From Brevibacterium jeotgali (GTDB lineage: Bacteria > Actinomycetota > Actinomycetes > Actinomycetales > Brevibacteriaceae), in assembly GCF_900169175.1 (NCBI RefSeq), contig NZ_FXZM01000008.1:62001-126000 (forward strand): DNA of 64,000 nucleotides, read 5' to 3'. The notes below the pieces were generated by a model that was not told the origin of the DNA, did not search any database, and worked only from the letters and a program-made list of their open reading frames with translations. Made by a program: the position numbers and the translations under genes. Position 1 is the stretch's first letter; each line of letters opens with the position of its first letter. This document shows positions 1-8,640 of this stretch, one piece after another.

Positions 1-11
1 TGATCGGGTGG

Positions 12-443
12 TTATCGCAGGTGGTCGGGGCCGAACGCCTCTGGCAGGACCACCGACATGGGCTGGACCCCTCCCGGCATGGCGAGCAGGAGGTCCGGTC
101 CTCCGAACTCGTAGAGCAGCTGTCTGCACCGTCCGCACGGCACGAGCCGCTCTCCCCGCCCGTCCACGCAGGCGAAGGCCAGCAGCCGGCCGCCGCCGGT
201 GCGCGCGAGCTCCGACACGAGGCCGCACTCCGCGCACAGCCCCAGACCGTACGACGCGTTCTCCACATTGCATCCGGTGACGACGCGTCCGTCGTCCACG
301 AGGGCCGCCGCCCCCACCGGGTAGCGCGAGTACGGCACGTAGGCGTGCGCCATGGCGGCCCGCGCCTGGGCGCGCAGATCGTCCCACGTCACGTCGTGGC
401 CGGGCGCTGCGGCCTCCGTGCCCGGAACGTCACTGCTTGGCAT
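12..443 (-). CDS. cdd: cytidine deaminase
   Basis: Zinc-dependent deamination of (deoxy)cytidine to (deoxy)uridine in pyrimidine salvage, cytosolic. The 143-aa product has the usual length of the small homotetrameric family. It shows the N-V-E-N substrate motif (about residues 59-62), the C-A-E zinc/proton-shuttle motif (70-72) and P-C-G-R-C (102-106), which supplies the other two zinc cysteines. The ATG lies inside the end of the upstream permease gene (14-base overlap), so it is the last gene of the nucleoside import operon: imported cytidine can be deaminated at once. The stop is TAA at 12-14. Confidence 0.95.
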   Translation of the reverse strand: MPSSDVPGTEAAAPGHDVTWDDLRAQARAAMAHAYVPYSRYPVGAAALVDDGRVVTGCNVENASYGLGLCAECGLVSELARTGGGRLLAFACVDGRGERLVPCGRCRQLLYEFGGPDLLLAMPGGVQPMSVVLPEAFGPDHLR

Positions 444-1728
444 AGGCCTTGCCGTTCGCGGCCGGTGGGCGCACGCGGCCGACGAAGCCTGCGACCGCGA
501 AGATCGTCACGATGTACGGGAGCATGAGCAGCAGATCACTGGGGACCGGGGTGCCCATCGTCGAGAGTGTGTTGCCGAGGTTCCGTGCGAAGCCGAAGAG
601 GAGTGCGGCGAAGACCGCGCCCAGCGGATTCCATTTGCCGAGGATCATCGCGGCCAGCGCGATGAAGCCCTGCCCTGCGGACATCTCCTTGCCGAAGGCG
701 AGACCGGAGCCCACTGTGAAGAATGCGCCGCCCAGTCCGGCGATGCCGCCTGCGATGAGCACGTTGATGACACGGCTGCGGTTCACGGGGATGCCGACCG
801 TGTCGGCTGCCTTGGGGTGCTCGCCGATCGCGCGTGTGCGCAGGCCCCACTTCGAGTGGAAGAGCGCCACGTAGAGCACGGCGACGACGACGTACATCAG
901 GTAGACCAGGATCGACTGGCGGAACAGGACCGGCCCCAGGACGGGCAGGTCGGCCAGCAGCGGGATCGGGATGATCGGCAGCTGCTGACGGGCGTTCCAC
1001 ATCTCCGGGTTCTGCGTGAGCACCGTGGAGAAGAGGAAGTTCGTGAGCCCGACGACGAGCACGTTCAGCACGACGCCGATGATGATCTGGTCGACCCAGT
1101 AGCGGATCGCGAAGAAGGACAGGACGACGGCGACGAGCGCACCGGCGAAGGGGGCTGCGATGAGTCCCGCATAGGGGTTCTTCACGGCGGAGGCGACGAC
1201 GGCGGCGAGGAACGCGCCCGCCAGCAGCTGCCCCTCGATGGCGATGTTGATGACGCCGGAGCGCTCGCCGACGAGCCCGCACATCGCACCGAAGATGAGC
1301 GGCACGGACAGCGCCAGGGCGCCGGCCAGCAGCGGTGTGACCGGGATGCGTCCGGTGTCCGCACCCGCCCACGTGAGGAAGGCGGAGAGGAAGAGGATGC
1401 CGAAGAGGACCGGGAACCACATCCCGATCTTCTCCCGCTTCGTGGCGAGCCACGTCGCGACCGCAGCCATGGCGACGAGCACGATGCCGACGGCGACGGA
1501 GGTCGCCATCGACGATACGGTGAGCGGCCGGATCTCGAACAGGTCGGTGCCCGCGGAGAAGGAGAAGGTCGTGCTCTTGCCCGCCGCACCGCCGAAGAGT
1601 CCGAAGAGCAGCAGGGTCAGGAGCGCGAGCGCTCCGTAGACGATGGGGAACTTCCAGTCGATCCGCGAGCGCAGTGCGGGCTGTCCGCCCGGCGTCGACA
1701 GGACGTGGGTCTCGGTCGAGGTGCTCAT
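430..1728 (-). CDS. nucleoside ABC transporter permease (second subunit)
   Basis: Inner-membrane permease of the branched-chain-amino-acid-permease-like family used by BMP-type nucleoside importers. The 432-aa protein has an N-terminal cytoplasmic tail, then many hydrophobic segments, including the family-typical region around G-L-V-G-E-R-S-G-V-I-N-I. The frame is open upstream to 2847, but the ATG at 1728 is the real start: it gives the ATGA overlap with the first permease gene, and the upstream extension is an antisense-type shadow. It is paired with the permease at 1725-2954 and the ATPase at 2951-4522. Substrate assignment to nucleosides comes from the BMP lipoprotein and cdd in the same operon, so it is inferred. 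Confidence 0.9.
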   Translation of the reverse strand: MSTSTETHVLSTPGGQPALRSRIDWKFPIVYGALALLTLLLFGLFGGAAGKSTTFSFSAGTDLFEIRPLTVSSMATSVAVGIVLVAMAAVATWLATKREKIGMWFPVLFGILFLSAFLTWAGADTGRIPVTPLLAGALALSVPLIFGAMCGLVGERSGVINIAIEGQLLAGAFLAAVVASAVKNPYAGLIAAPFAGALVAVVLSFFAIRYWVDQIIIGVVLNVLVVGLTNFLFSTVLTQNPEMWNARQQLPIIPIPLLADLPVLGPVLFRQSILVYLMYVVVAVLYVALFHSKWGLRTRAIGEHPKAADTVGIPVNRSRVINVLIAGGIAGLGGAFFTVGSGLAFGKEMSAGQGFIALAAMILGKWNPLGAVFAALLFGFARNLGNTLSTMGTPVPSDLLLMLPYIVTIFAVAGFVGRVRPPAANGKAYAKQ

Positions 1729-2954
1729 CGGGCTCCCTTCCCAACCGGTGCTGGCAGTCTGAAGATCGCGCGGACCAGGGGCGGTGCCGCGATGAGGAGG
1801 ACGATGACGGACTGGACGACGAGGATGATGTCGATCGGCGTGCCCGTCTGCGCCTGCATGGTGTACCCGCCGGCCTTGAACGCGCCGAACAGCAGGCCGG
1901 CGAGGAATGTGCCGACCGGTCGGGACCGGCCCAGCAGCGCGACGGTGATCGCGTCGAAGCCCAGGGATCCGCCGATGCCCATCGTGAGCTTCTGCTCCGT
2001 GCCCAGCACCTGTGCCGCACCCGCGAGGCCCGCGAGAGCCCCTGCGACCATCATGGCGACGAGGGTGACACGTCCCACGGAGATGCCTGCTGTGCGCGCT
2101 GCGTGCGGATTCTCGCCCACGGCGCGGAACTCGAAGCCCAGAGTCGACCGCTCGAGCAGCCACCACACGAGCACGGTGGCGACGACGGCGACGAGGAAGC
2201 CCGCGTTCAGCCGGAAGGGCTCCGGGAGGAGCGGGAAGAGCGCCGCCGATTCGTCGACGACGCGCGACTGCGGGTTCGCGGAGCCGGTCTGGCGGAACCA
2301 CTCCTGCTTGAGCAGGTACGCGATGAGGTAGCCGGCGATCGAGTTGAGCATGATCGTGACGATCACCTCGTTGGCGCCCGTACGGGCCTTGAGCGCACCG
2401 GCGATGCCGCCCCAGATCGCACCGCCGACGATGCCCGCGGCGATCGCGAGGAGCATGTGGAGGCCCAGCGGCAGGGTGAGCCAATAGCCGATGAAGCCGG
2501 CGAAGATCGCGCCGAGGATGACCTGTCCCTGACCACCGATGTTGAAGAGCCCGGAGCGGAAGCCCAGCGCGATGCCCAGTCCGGCGAGGATGAGCGGGGT
2601 CGAGGCGACGAGCGACTCCGTGAAGGGACGCACCGCACGCACGAACGACTGGGCCTCCCAGTCGAAGACCGCACCGCGGAACAGTGCGAGATAGGCCTCG
2701 CTCACCGTCTGCCACACGCTCACGAGGAGGTCGGTGGGCCGGGAGAAGAAGTACCCCAGCGTGGACTGCACGTTCGTGTCCGCCGCGGCGATGAGCACGG
2801 CACCGGCGAGCAGGCCCACGAAGATCGACAGCACGGAGACCATCCACGATCCGGAGAGGATGTCCCGGAGCAGGGTCGGCGCGGGGGGCTCGGGCGCGGC
2901 AGCCTTGTCCGGAGCAGCGGGCACCGGCTGCCCGGTCGCGGTCTTCTCACTCAT
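1725..2954 (-). CDS. nucleoside ABC transporter permease (first subunit)
   Basis: The 409-aa inner-membrane permease forms a heterodimer with the product of 430-1728. After a Pro/Ala-rich cytoplasmic N-terminus (about 35 residues) it has roughly ten hydrophobic stretches and the family region G-F-R-S-G-L-F-N-I-G-G-Q-G-Q, typical of sugar/nucleoside BPD_transp_2 permeases. Four-base ATGA overlaps link it at both ends to the ATPase and the second permease, implying one polycistronic mRNA and fixed stoichiometry. It lacks its own promoter signal. Confidence 0.9.
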   Translation of the reverse strand: MSEKTATGQPVPAAPDKAAAPEPPAPTLLRDILSGSWMVSVLSIFVGLLAGAVLIAAADTNVQSTLGYFFSRPTDLLVSVWQTVSEAYLALFRGAVFDWEAQSFVRAVRPFTESLVASTPLILAGLGIALGFRSGLFNIGGQGQVILGAIFAGFIGYWLTLPLGLHMLLAIAAGIVGGAIWGGIAGALKARTGANEVIVTIMLNSIAGYLIAYLLKQEWFRQTGSANPQSRVVDESAALFPLLPEPFRLNAGFLVAVVATVLVWWLLERSTLGFEFRAVGENPHAARTAGISVGRVTLVAMMVAGALAGLAGAAQVLGTEQKLTMGIGGSLGFDAITVALLGRSRPVGTFLAGLLFGAFKAGGYTMQAQTGTPIDIILVVQSVIVLLIAAPPLVRAIFRLPAPVGKGAR

Positions 2955-4522
2955 GCCGGGTCCTCCTCGGACGCTGAGATCTCCGTTGCGGCGGAGCCGT
3001 CCTCGACGCGGGCCAGCGCTTCGTCCTCCGGCACCCCGGCCATCATGAGGCCCAGGACATCGCGAGGCGTGCCGGCCGGAACGATGCCGACGACCTGCCC
3101 GCGGTACATCACGGCGATGCGGTCGGCGATGTTGAACACCTCGTCGAGCTCCGTGGAGACGATGACGCAGGGTGTGCCGGAGTCGCGCTCGGCGATGATG
3201 CGCTTGTGGACGAACTCGATCGATCCGACGTCCAGACCGCGGGTGGGCTGGCTGGCGACGAGCAGACGCAGCGGACGGCCCAGCTCGCGGGACAGGACGA
3301 CCTTCTGCTGGTTGCCCCCGGACAGTGTGGAGATGGGGTCGTCGATCGATGTGAGGCGGATGTCGAACTCGCCGACCTTCTTCTCCCCCTCCGACCGCAC
3401 CACGGCCGGCTGCATCGACATGCCGGAGGCGTACGGGGCCTGGTCGTAGAGGTCGAGGATCATGTTCTCGCTGATCGTGAACGAGCCGATGACCCCATCG
3501 GTCGACCGGTCCTCCGGCACGAAGCCGATGCCCTTGCGCAGACGCTCCTTCACGGACCTGCCCGCCAGGTCCTCCCCGTCCAGGGAGATCGTGCCGCTGC
3601 GCGGTTCGACGAGGCCCATGACCGCCTCTGCGAGCTCGGACTGGCCGTTGCCGTCGACGCCCGCGATCGCGAGGATCTCACCGCGGCGCACGTCGATGCT
3701 CACGTCGTCGACGACGACGGACTCCGATTTGTCGACGACGGTGAGCCCGCGGACGGAGAACGTGGCCTCACCGGGATCCGGGTGCGTCTTGTCCGTCGTG
3801 AGGTGGACGTCACGGCCGACCATGAGCCCCGCGAGCTCCGATTCGTCGGATTCCGGCGATGCCTCCCCCACGACCCTGCCGCGGCGGATGACGGTGATTC
3901 CGTCTGCGATGGCGCGGACCTCGCGCAGCTTGTGCGTGATGAAGACGATCGACGTGCCGCCGGCCTTGAGCTGGCGCATGATCTCGATCAGCTCGTCCGT
4001 CTCCTGCGGGGTGAGCACGGCGGTGGGCTCGTCGAGGATGAGGATCTTCGCGTCCCTGGACAGGGCCTTGATGATCTCCACGCGCTGCTGCGCACCCACC
4101 GGCAGGTCCTCGATGACCGCGTCGGGGTTGATGTTGAAGCCGAAGCGTGCGGAGATCTCCGTGACCTTCCGGCGGGCCTCTCCGAGGTCCAGGAGGGCGC
4201 CCTTCGTCGTCGGCTCATAGCCCAGGGCCACGGATTCCGCGACCGTGAAGACGGGCACCAGCATGAAGTGCTGGTGGACCATGCCGATGCCGGCGGCCAC
4301 CGCGTCGCCGGGACCGCTGAAAGCCACCGGACGGTCGTCGATGAGGATCTCCCCCTCCTCCGGCGCATAGAGGCCGTAGAGGGTATTCATGAGAGTGGAC
4401 TTGCCCGCCCCGTTCTCCCCCAGCAGCGCATGGATCTCACCGGGTTCGACGACGAGGTCGATCGAGTCGTTGGCGGTGAACGAGCCGAATCGCTTGGTGA
4501 TTCCTCTGAGTTCGAGCTTCAC
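2951..4522 (-). CDS. nucleoside ABC transporter ATP-binding protein (double NBD)
   Basis: Cytoplasmic ATPase energising nucleoside uptake. It has two nucleotide-binding domains in one 523-aa chain. The N-terminal domain has Walker A G-E-N-G-A-G-K-S-T (about 35-43) and Walker B L-I-L-D-E-P-T. The C-terminal domain has the degenerate G-V-D-G-N-G-Q in place of Walker A and the signature L-S-G-G-N-Q-Q-K, as in other RbsA/YufO-type ATPases. I chose GTG at 4522: the product then begins K-L-E-L-R-G-I-T-K and an AGGAG sits 9 bases upstream. Another GTG at 4549 extends the frame but has no ribosome binding site. It overlaps the permease gene by 4 bases. Confidence 0.92.
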   Translation of the reverse strand: MKLELRGITKRFGSFTANDSIDLVVEPGEIHALLGENGAGKSTLMNTLYGLYAPEEGEILIDDRPVAFSGPGDAVAAGIGMVHQHFMLVPVFTVAESVALGYEPTTKGALLDLGEARRKVTEISARFGFNINPDAVIEDLPVGAQQRVEIIKALSRDAKILILDEPTAVLTPQETDELIEIMRQLKAGGTSIVFITHKLREVRAIADGITVIRRGRVVGEASPESDESELAGLMVGRDVHLTTDKTHPDPGEATFSVRGLTVVDKSESVVVDDVSIDVRRGEILAIAGVDGNGQSELAEAVMGLVEPRSGTISLDGEDLAGRSVKERLRKGIGFVPEDRSTDGVIGSFTISENMILDLYDQAPYASGMSMQPAVVRSEGEKKVGEFDIRLTSIDDPISTLSGGNQQKVVLSRELGRPLRLLVASQPTRGLDVGSIEFVHKRIIAERDSGTPCVIVSTELDEVFNIADRIAVMYRGQVVGIVPAGTPRDVLGLMMAGVPEDEALARVEDGSAATEISASEEDPA

Positions 4523-4598
4523 GTGCGGATTCTCCTGGAGTGGGAACACGGGGCGGAGGATGTTGACGGGCCCCGGCAGTCGTCGTCACCCGCGGCCA

Positions 4599-4616
4599 CA
4601 GCCTATCCGAAGGCTG
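4599..4616 (-). terminator. intercistronic hairpin between lipoprotein and ATPase genes
   Basis: A 6-bp stem (CAGCCT/AGGCTG) with a 6-base loop lies in the 143-base gap between the lipoprotein gene and the ATPase gene. It has no T-run. Such hairpins often keep the binding-protein mRNA more abundant than the transporter mRNA. That role is inferred and the stem is short. Confidence 0.3.
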
Positions 4617-4665
4617 GGACGGAGGACGGCGCACCGCCGGGACCCGTTCACGGCCCCTGGTGAGG

Positions 4666-5757
4666 TCAGGGCGAGCTGGGGCTCTCGACCGTCAGTTCAC
4701 CGGAGATGATCTGCTCGCGCAGCTCCTGGACCTTCGAGTCGAGCTCCTCCGGGACCTCTCCCTCGAAGTCGTGGTAGGGAGCCAGGCCGACGCCCTCGTT
4801 CTCCAGCGTGCCGACGTACGGCTCTGCGGAGAAGTTCCCGTTCACGTCCTCCGCGATCGTGTCCTTGACGGCGTTGGAGATCTCCTTCATGACCGACGTG
4901 AGGATGATGTCGCCGTAGTCGGTCGACTCATAGCCGTCCGAGTCCACCCAGATGATCTTGGTGCCCTCTTCGTCCTGCGCGGCCGATGCCGCACCGAGGC
5001 CGACGGGGCCCGCGACCGGCATGATGATGTCCGCGTCCTGGGAGATGAACTGCTCCGTGAGCGCCTGGCCCTGGCTCTGGTTGTCGAAGTCGCCGGAGAA
5101 CGATCCCTCCTGCGATTCCTTGTCCCACCCGAGCAGCGAGACGTCTTCGTCGTTGTCCGCGTTGTACTCGTCGACGCCGTCGGCGAAGCCGTCCATGAAG
5201 ATCGTGACCGAAGGGATCTGGATGCCCCCGAACGTCGCGACCGTACCGGTCTCCGACATGCCCGCCGCGAGATAGCCGGCGAGGAACGAGGCCTCCGCCG
5301 TGTTGAAGATGATCGGCTTGCCGTTCTCCAGCTCGGTCGACTCGCCGTCCGCATCGGAGAACGTCGAGTCGATGAGGCCGAAGTGCAGGTCCGGGTTGGC
5401 CTCAGCGGCCTGCTGGATCGAGTCCTCGAGGAGGAAGCCGACCCCCATCGTCATGTTGCATCCCTGGCCGACCATGCTGTCGACGTTGGGCGAGAAGTCC
5501 GAGTCGCTCTGCGATTCCGCACGAGCCTCGTCGATCCCCAGCTCCTCGACTGCCATTTCGAGGCCCTCCGCAGCGGACTGGTTGAAGGACTTGTCGTCCC
5601 ACCCGCCCGCATCGGAGACGATGCAGCCCAGGTAGTCGGTGCCTTCGCCGCCTTCGCCGCCGCCGCCCGATTCCTCCGGCGCCTCTCCGCACGCGCTCAG
5701 CGCGAGTGCGCCCGCCGCCATCAGCGCCGTGGCCGATGCAAGATGCTTTCGCTTCAC
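4666..5757 (-). CDS. BMP-family nucleoside-binding lipoprotein
   Basis: Substrate-binding lipoprotein of the BMP/PnrA/Med family, anchored outside the membrane and delivering nucleosides to the permease pair downstream. The 363-aa precursor starts at GTG 5757 (V-K-R-K-H-L), followed by a hydrophobic signal and the lipobox L-S-A-C with Cys about residue 23. A flexible Gly/Glu-rich tether then leads to the family motif around D-Y-L-G-C-I-V-S-D. Other family marks are W-D-D-K-S-F-N-Q-S and a W-V-D-S-D near the ligand site. The frame is open to 5835, but that extension would bury the signal peptide. First gene of the operon ending in cdd. Confidence 0.93.
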   Translation of the reverse strand: MKRKHLASATALMAAGALALSACGEAPEESGGGGEGGEGTDYLGCIVSDAGGWDDKSFNQSAAEGLEMAVEELGIDEARAESQSDSDFSPNVDSMVGQGCNMTMGVGFLLEDSIQQAAEANPDLHFGLIDSTFSDADGESTELENGKPIIFNTAEASFLAGYLAAGMSETGTVATFGGIQIPSVTIFMDGFADGVDEYNADNDEDVSLLGWDKESQEGSFSGDFDNQSQGQALTEQFISQDADIIMPVAGPVGLGAASAAQDEEGTKIIWVDSDGYESTDYGDIILTSVMKEISNAVKDTIAEDVNGNFSAEPYVGTLENEGVGLAPYHDFEGEVPEELDSKVQELREQIISGELTVESPSSP

Positions 5758-5922
5758 TGGTTTCTCACTCTCTATGAGTCCGAGGACGACCTCATATACA
5801 CACCTGCGCGCGCGTGCGGCATTCGCCGACGACATCGATGGTGGGCCGTTGTTTCAAGGGATCATCTTCCACGGATTCGGACTGTTTTCACCGGAATCTC
5901 GCACGAGATGCCCCAATCGCAA

Positions 5923-5935
5923 CACAATCGTTGTG
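5923..5935. promoter_or_regulatory. candidate MarR operator
   Basis: Inverted repeat CACAA-TCG-TTGTG in the divergent region between the lipoprotein gene and the MarR gene. It ends 4 bases before the TAGACT -10 box of the MarR gene, so a bound dimer would block that promoter. Autoregulation is inferred from position only. Confidence 0.4.
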
Positions 5936-5938
5936 AAC

Positions 5939-5944
5939 TAGACT
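5939..5944 (+). promoter_or_regulatory. -10 box TAGACT, leaderless promoter of marR gene
   Basis: TANNNT hexamer separated by 7 bases from the ATG at 5952. No Shine-Dalgarno sequence is present, which suggests transcription starts at or next to the ATG. Confidence 0.55.
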
Positions 5945-5951
5945 CGGGTCC

Positions 5952-6569
5952 ATGCTTCCTGAACACCTCCGGACTCAGCTGTTCCCCGAGCAGCCTGCCG
6001 CGAACGCCCCCTCACCCCGCCTGTCCATCGTGGAGCTCATCCACGCGAACCAGGTGCAGACGATGGTCTCCCGGACCGCTGCGGCGCAGTTCGCGCACAC
6101 ACACGGCCTCAATCTGATCGACTTCCACGTCGTGCAGTCCGTGATCGCACTGGGCGACGACCAGGAGACGGCGACGCCGGGCTACATCGCCCGCGGGCTG
6201 TCGCTGTCCGCGTCGACCCTCACCTCGATCCTCGAGCGCCTCGTCCGTGCCGGCCTTCTCGTCCGCGAGCGTGATTCCGCAGACCGCCGCCGGATCTCGA
6301 TCTACCACACGGACAAGTCCGCGCAGCTCATGGCGGATTTCTACCGTCACCTCGCCGCCCAGTACGAGGCGGCGTTCGAATCCGCCGATGACGAGCACGT
6401 CCAGGCCCACACCGCCTTCGTCTCCGAGCTGGAGGCGGCGAACCAGCGCGTCGTCGATGAGTTCGAGAAGTCGGGAGAGAACCTGCGCAGCGCCACGCAG
6501 GGCCGGGCGGCACTCGCCGATCCGCAGTCCTCCGCAGAGCAGCTGTCCCACGACCAGGCCGCCAGCTGA
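5952..6569 (+). CDS. MarR-family transcriptional regulator
   Basis: Predicted dimeric winged-helix DNA-binding protein, 205 aa. The wHTH covers about residues 50-130: G-Y-I-A-R-G-L-S-L-S-A-S-T-L-T-S-I is the recognition helix region, followed by the wing with the family signature R-D-S-A-D-R-R-R-I-S-I. The N-terminal 30 residues and the Ala/Gln-rich C-terminal 40 residues look disordered. It is divergent from the nucleoside transport operon and is followed by a strong hairpin, so it is not in the mevalonate transcript. Its target is unknown; the palindrome in front suggests autoregulation. Confidence 0.88.
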   Translation: MLPEHLRTQLFPEQPAANAPSPRLSIVELIHANQVQTMVSRTAAAQFAHTHGLNLIDFHVVQSVIALGDDQETATPGYIARGLSLSASTLTSILERLVRAGLLVRERDSADRRRISIYHTDKSAQLMADFYRHLAAQYEAAFESADDEHVQAHTAFVSELEAANQRVVDEFEKSGENLRSATQGRAALADPQSSAEQLSHDQAAS

Positions 6570-6611
6570 GGTCCTGACCACCGCCCTCCGGGCACCCCGC
6601 ACACCGACGCC

Positions 6612-6651
6612 GAGGCGCCGGGCACCTTCATCCCGAAGGGCCCGGCGCCTC
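6612..6651 (+). terminator. strong hairpin after marR gene
   Basis: A perfect 12-bp stem (GAGGCGCCGGGC / GCCCGGCGCCTC) encloses a further 5-bp stem (CCTTC/GAAGG). No long T-run follows. It separates the MarR gene from the mevalonate operon and is probably its transcription terminator. Confidence 0.7.
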
Positions 6652-6673
6652 TGTGGTTGCGCGCCTCCCCTTC

Positions 6674-6679
6674 TAGGAT
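6674..6679 (+). promoter_or_regulatory. -10 box TAGGAT, leaderless promoter of the mevalonate operon
   Basis: TAGGAT ends 6 bases before the mvk ATG at 6686, and no ribosome binding site is visible. It lies between the terminator hairpin and mvk, so it is the likely start of the mvk-mvaD-pmk-idi transcript. Confidence 0.6.
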
Positions 6680-6685
6680 GGCGGG

Positions 6686-7666
6686 ATGGGAACGACGCAC
6701 CACGATGCCGGCAGCGCATCCGCAGCCGTTCGCCCCGGCGCCGGAAGCGCCCACGGGAAGGCGATCCTCCTGGGCGAGCACGCCGTGGTCTACGGTGCGC
6801 CCGCGATCGCGATCCCCGTCGACGAACTGACCGCGCGTGTCGACATCGCGCCGTCCTCCGGAGGTCTGCGGATCGAGAGTGCGCTCTACACGGGACCGCT
6901 CGCAGACGCCCCCGCACGCCTCGCCCCCGTCAGCGCCGCGATCGCGGAGGCGTGTTCACGCCTCGGCGCGCCGGACCCGCAGGGCCCCGACGCGCTCGTG
7001 CGGATCGACAGCAAGATCCCCCACGAGAGAGGGCTGGGTTCGAGCGCCGCCGTCGCCGCCGCACTCATCCGTGCGATCTACGACTCCGCATCAGCGGACC
7101 TGGACGCCGACACGCTCTTCGAGCTCATCCAGACGTCCGAGCGCGCCGCACACGGCAGCCCGAGCGGCATCGACGCACGCACGGTGACCTCGCCCGTCCC
7201 CATCAGGTTCACCCGCGGCGAATCGGCACCGGTCCGCATCGGGGCGCCCCTGCACCTCGCGTTCGCGGACTCCGGCAGCTCCGGGTCGACCACACGGGCC
7301 GTCGGCGTCGTCCGCGCGCTGCGAGAGCGCGATCCGGTCCGCACGGAGGCGCTGCTCGCCCGGCTCGCCCAGGTCGCGGAGGGCTCCGTCGCAGACCTCG
7401 AGACCGGCGATCGGTCGGCGCTGGGCGCACGGATGGGGGAGGCGCACGATATCCTTCGTCGCGTGGGAGTGAGCTCACCGGAGCTCGATGCACTCGTCGC
7501 CGCGGCGCACGCAGCCGGTTCTCCCGGCGCCAAGCTGACCGGGGGCGGGTTGGGCGGCTGCGTGATCGCCATCGCCGGCTCTCCCGCTCACGCAGTCGAT
7601 CTGAGCGCAGCACTGCGCCGCGCAGGCGCTCACAGCACCTGGACCGTGGAGGTTCCCGCAGCATGA
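6686..7666 (+). CDS. mvk: mevalonate kinase
   Basis: GHMP-superfamily kinase that phosphorylates mevalonate to mevalonate 5-phosphate, the first of the lower mevalonate steps. The 326-aa product starts with a short disordered tail, then the MVK motif H-G-K-A-I-L-L-G-E-H-A-V-V-Y-G (about 23-37). The ATP-binding glycine-rich motif R-G-L-G-S-S-A-A-V-A lies about 115. The C-terminal G-A-K-L-T-G-G-G-L-G-G-C motif is typical of the family. It heads a four-gene cluster; its TGA overlaps the ATG of mvaD. Confidence 0.95.
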   Translation: MGTTHHDAGSASAAVRPGAGSAHGKAILLGEHAVVYGAPAIAIPVDELTARVDIAPSSGGLRIESALYTGPLADAPARLAPVSAAIAEACSRLGAPDPQGPDALVRIDSKIPHERGLGSSAAVAAALIRAIYDSASADLDADTLFELIQTSERAAHGSPSGIDARTVTSPVPIRFTRGESAPVRIGAPLHLAFADSGSSGSTTRAVGVVRALRERDPVRTEALLARLAQVAEGSVADLETGDRSALGARMGEAHDILRRVGVSSPELDALVAAAHAAGSPGAKLTGGGLGGCVIAIAGSPAHAVDLSAALRRAGAHSTWTVEVPAA

Positions 7667-8640
7667 CCATCGCAGCCGCACGCGCGTTCCCCAACATCGC
7701 GCTCGTCAAGTACTGGGGCAAGCGGGACGAGGACCTCATCCTCCCCGTCGCCGGCAGCCTGTCCCTCACCCTGGACGCCTTCGCCACGACGACCTCGGTC
7801 CAGGTCATGCCGTCTGCGGAGGCCGATGCGTTCGAGCTCAACGGCTCGACGGCGACCGGGGAGGCCGCCCGTCGGGTCAGCACCTTCCTCGACCACATCC
7901 GCGCGCGGGCCGGCTCCGCAGCGCGCGCACGAGTCACATCGACGAACGAGGCGCCCACCGGTGCCGGCCTCGCGTCCTCCGCGGCCGGGTTCGCAGCCTT
8001 GGCGACGGCGGCCTCGGCGGCCTACGGCCTCGACCTGGACCGCCGGGAGCTCAGCCGCCTCGCTCGGCGCGGCTCCGGCTCCGCAGCCCGCAGCATCGTC
8101 CCCGAGGTCGCTGTGTGGCACGCGGGACACGACGACCATTCGTCGTTCGCGGAGCCCGTCGACGCGCCGGACATGCAGATGGTGATCGTCACCGTCGACA
8201 CCGCTCAGAAGACCGTCTCGAGCCGCGAGGCCATGCGCCGGACCGCAGCCACGTCTCCGTACTTCCCGGCGTGGATCTCCTCCACCGAGCAGTCGCTCGC
8301 GGAGATGGTCGACGCGTGCGCCGCCGGCGACTTCACCCGCATCGGTGAGATCGCCGAATCCCATGCTCTGCGGATGCACGGTGCGATCGAGGCGTGCGAT
8401 CCGCCCATCCGATACCTCGCGCCCCGGTCCGTGGCGGTGTTCGACGCCGTGGCGTCGCTGCGCGCCCAGGGGGTCGAGGGGTACGCGACGGCCGATGCCG
8501 GCCCCAACGTCGCCGTCCTCGTCCGACCGGAGCACGCCGAGCGCCTGCGCGACTCCCTCGCCGAACTCGGAGAGGCCCGCCTCGTGGGCCCCGGTGCGGG
8601 TGCGACGCTGATCGACCCCTCCGGGGGAGTCGACTCGTGA
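7663..8640 (+). CDS. mvaD: diphosphomevalonate decarboxylase
   Basis: ATP-dependent decarboxylation of mevalonate 5-diphosphate to isopentenyl diphosphate. The 325-aa protein opens with the diagnostic N-I-A-L-V-K-Y-W-G-K-R-D (about 10-21). It has the GHMP loop P-T-G-A-G-L-A-S-S-A-A-G-F-A and a typical R-R-G-S-G-S-A-A-R-S. The start ATG at 7663 overlaps the mvk stop by 4 bases (ATGA), so translation is coupled; a much longer open frame upstream is a shadow of mvk. It ends in a GTGA overlap with pmk. Confidence 0.95.
   Translation: MTIAAARAFPNIALVKYWGKRDEDLILPVAGSLSLTLDAFATTTSVQVMPSAEADAFELNGSTATGEAARRVSTFLDHIRARAGSAARARVTSTNEAPTGAGLASSAAGFAALATAASAAYGLDLDRRELSRLARRGSGSAARSIVPEVAVWHAGHDDHSSFAEPVDAPDMQMVIVTVDTAQKTVSSREAMRRTAATSPYFPAWISSTEQSLAEMVDACAAGDFTRIGEIAESHALRMHGAIEACDPPIRYLAPRSVAVFDAVASLRAQGVEGYATADAGPNVAVLVRPEHAERLRDSLAELGEARLVGPGAGATLIDPSGGVDS

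Noticed and set aside
352-2331. 659-codon plus-strand open frame antisense to the permeases
   Set aside because: It is opposite two well-recognised permeases, has no domain resemblance and is rich in Arg/Asp/Glu, as expected for an antisense frame in GC-rich DNA.
2951-4549. Upstream GTG (4549) as start of the transporter ATPase
   Set aside because: The family N-terminus and the AGGAG favour GTG 4522.
5805-5822. Alternating CG run (Z-DNA-like) upstream of the BMP lipoprotein gene
   Set aside because: Short and expected in DNA of this base composition; no further support.
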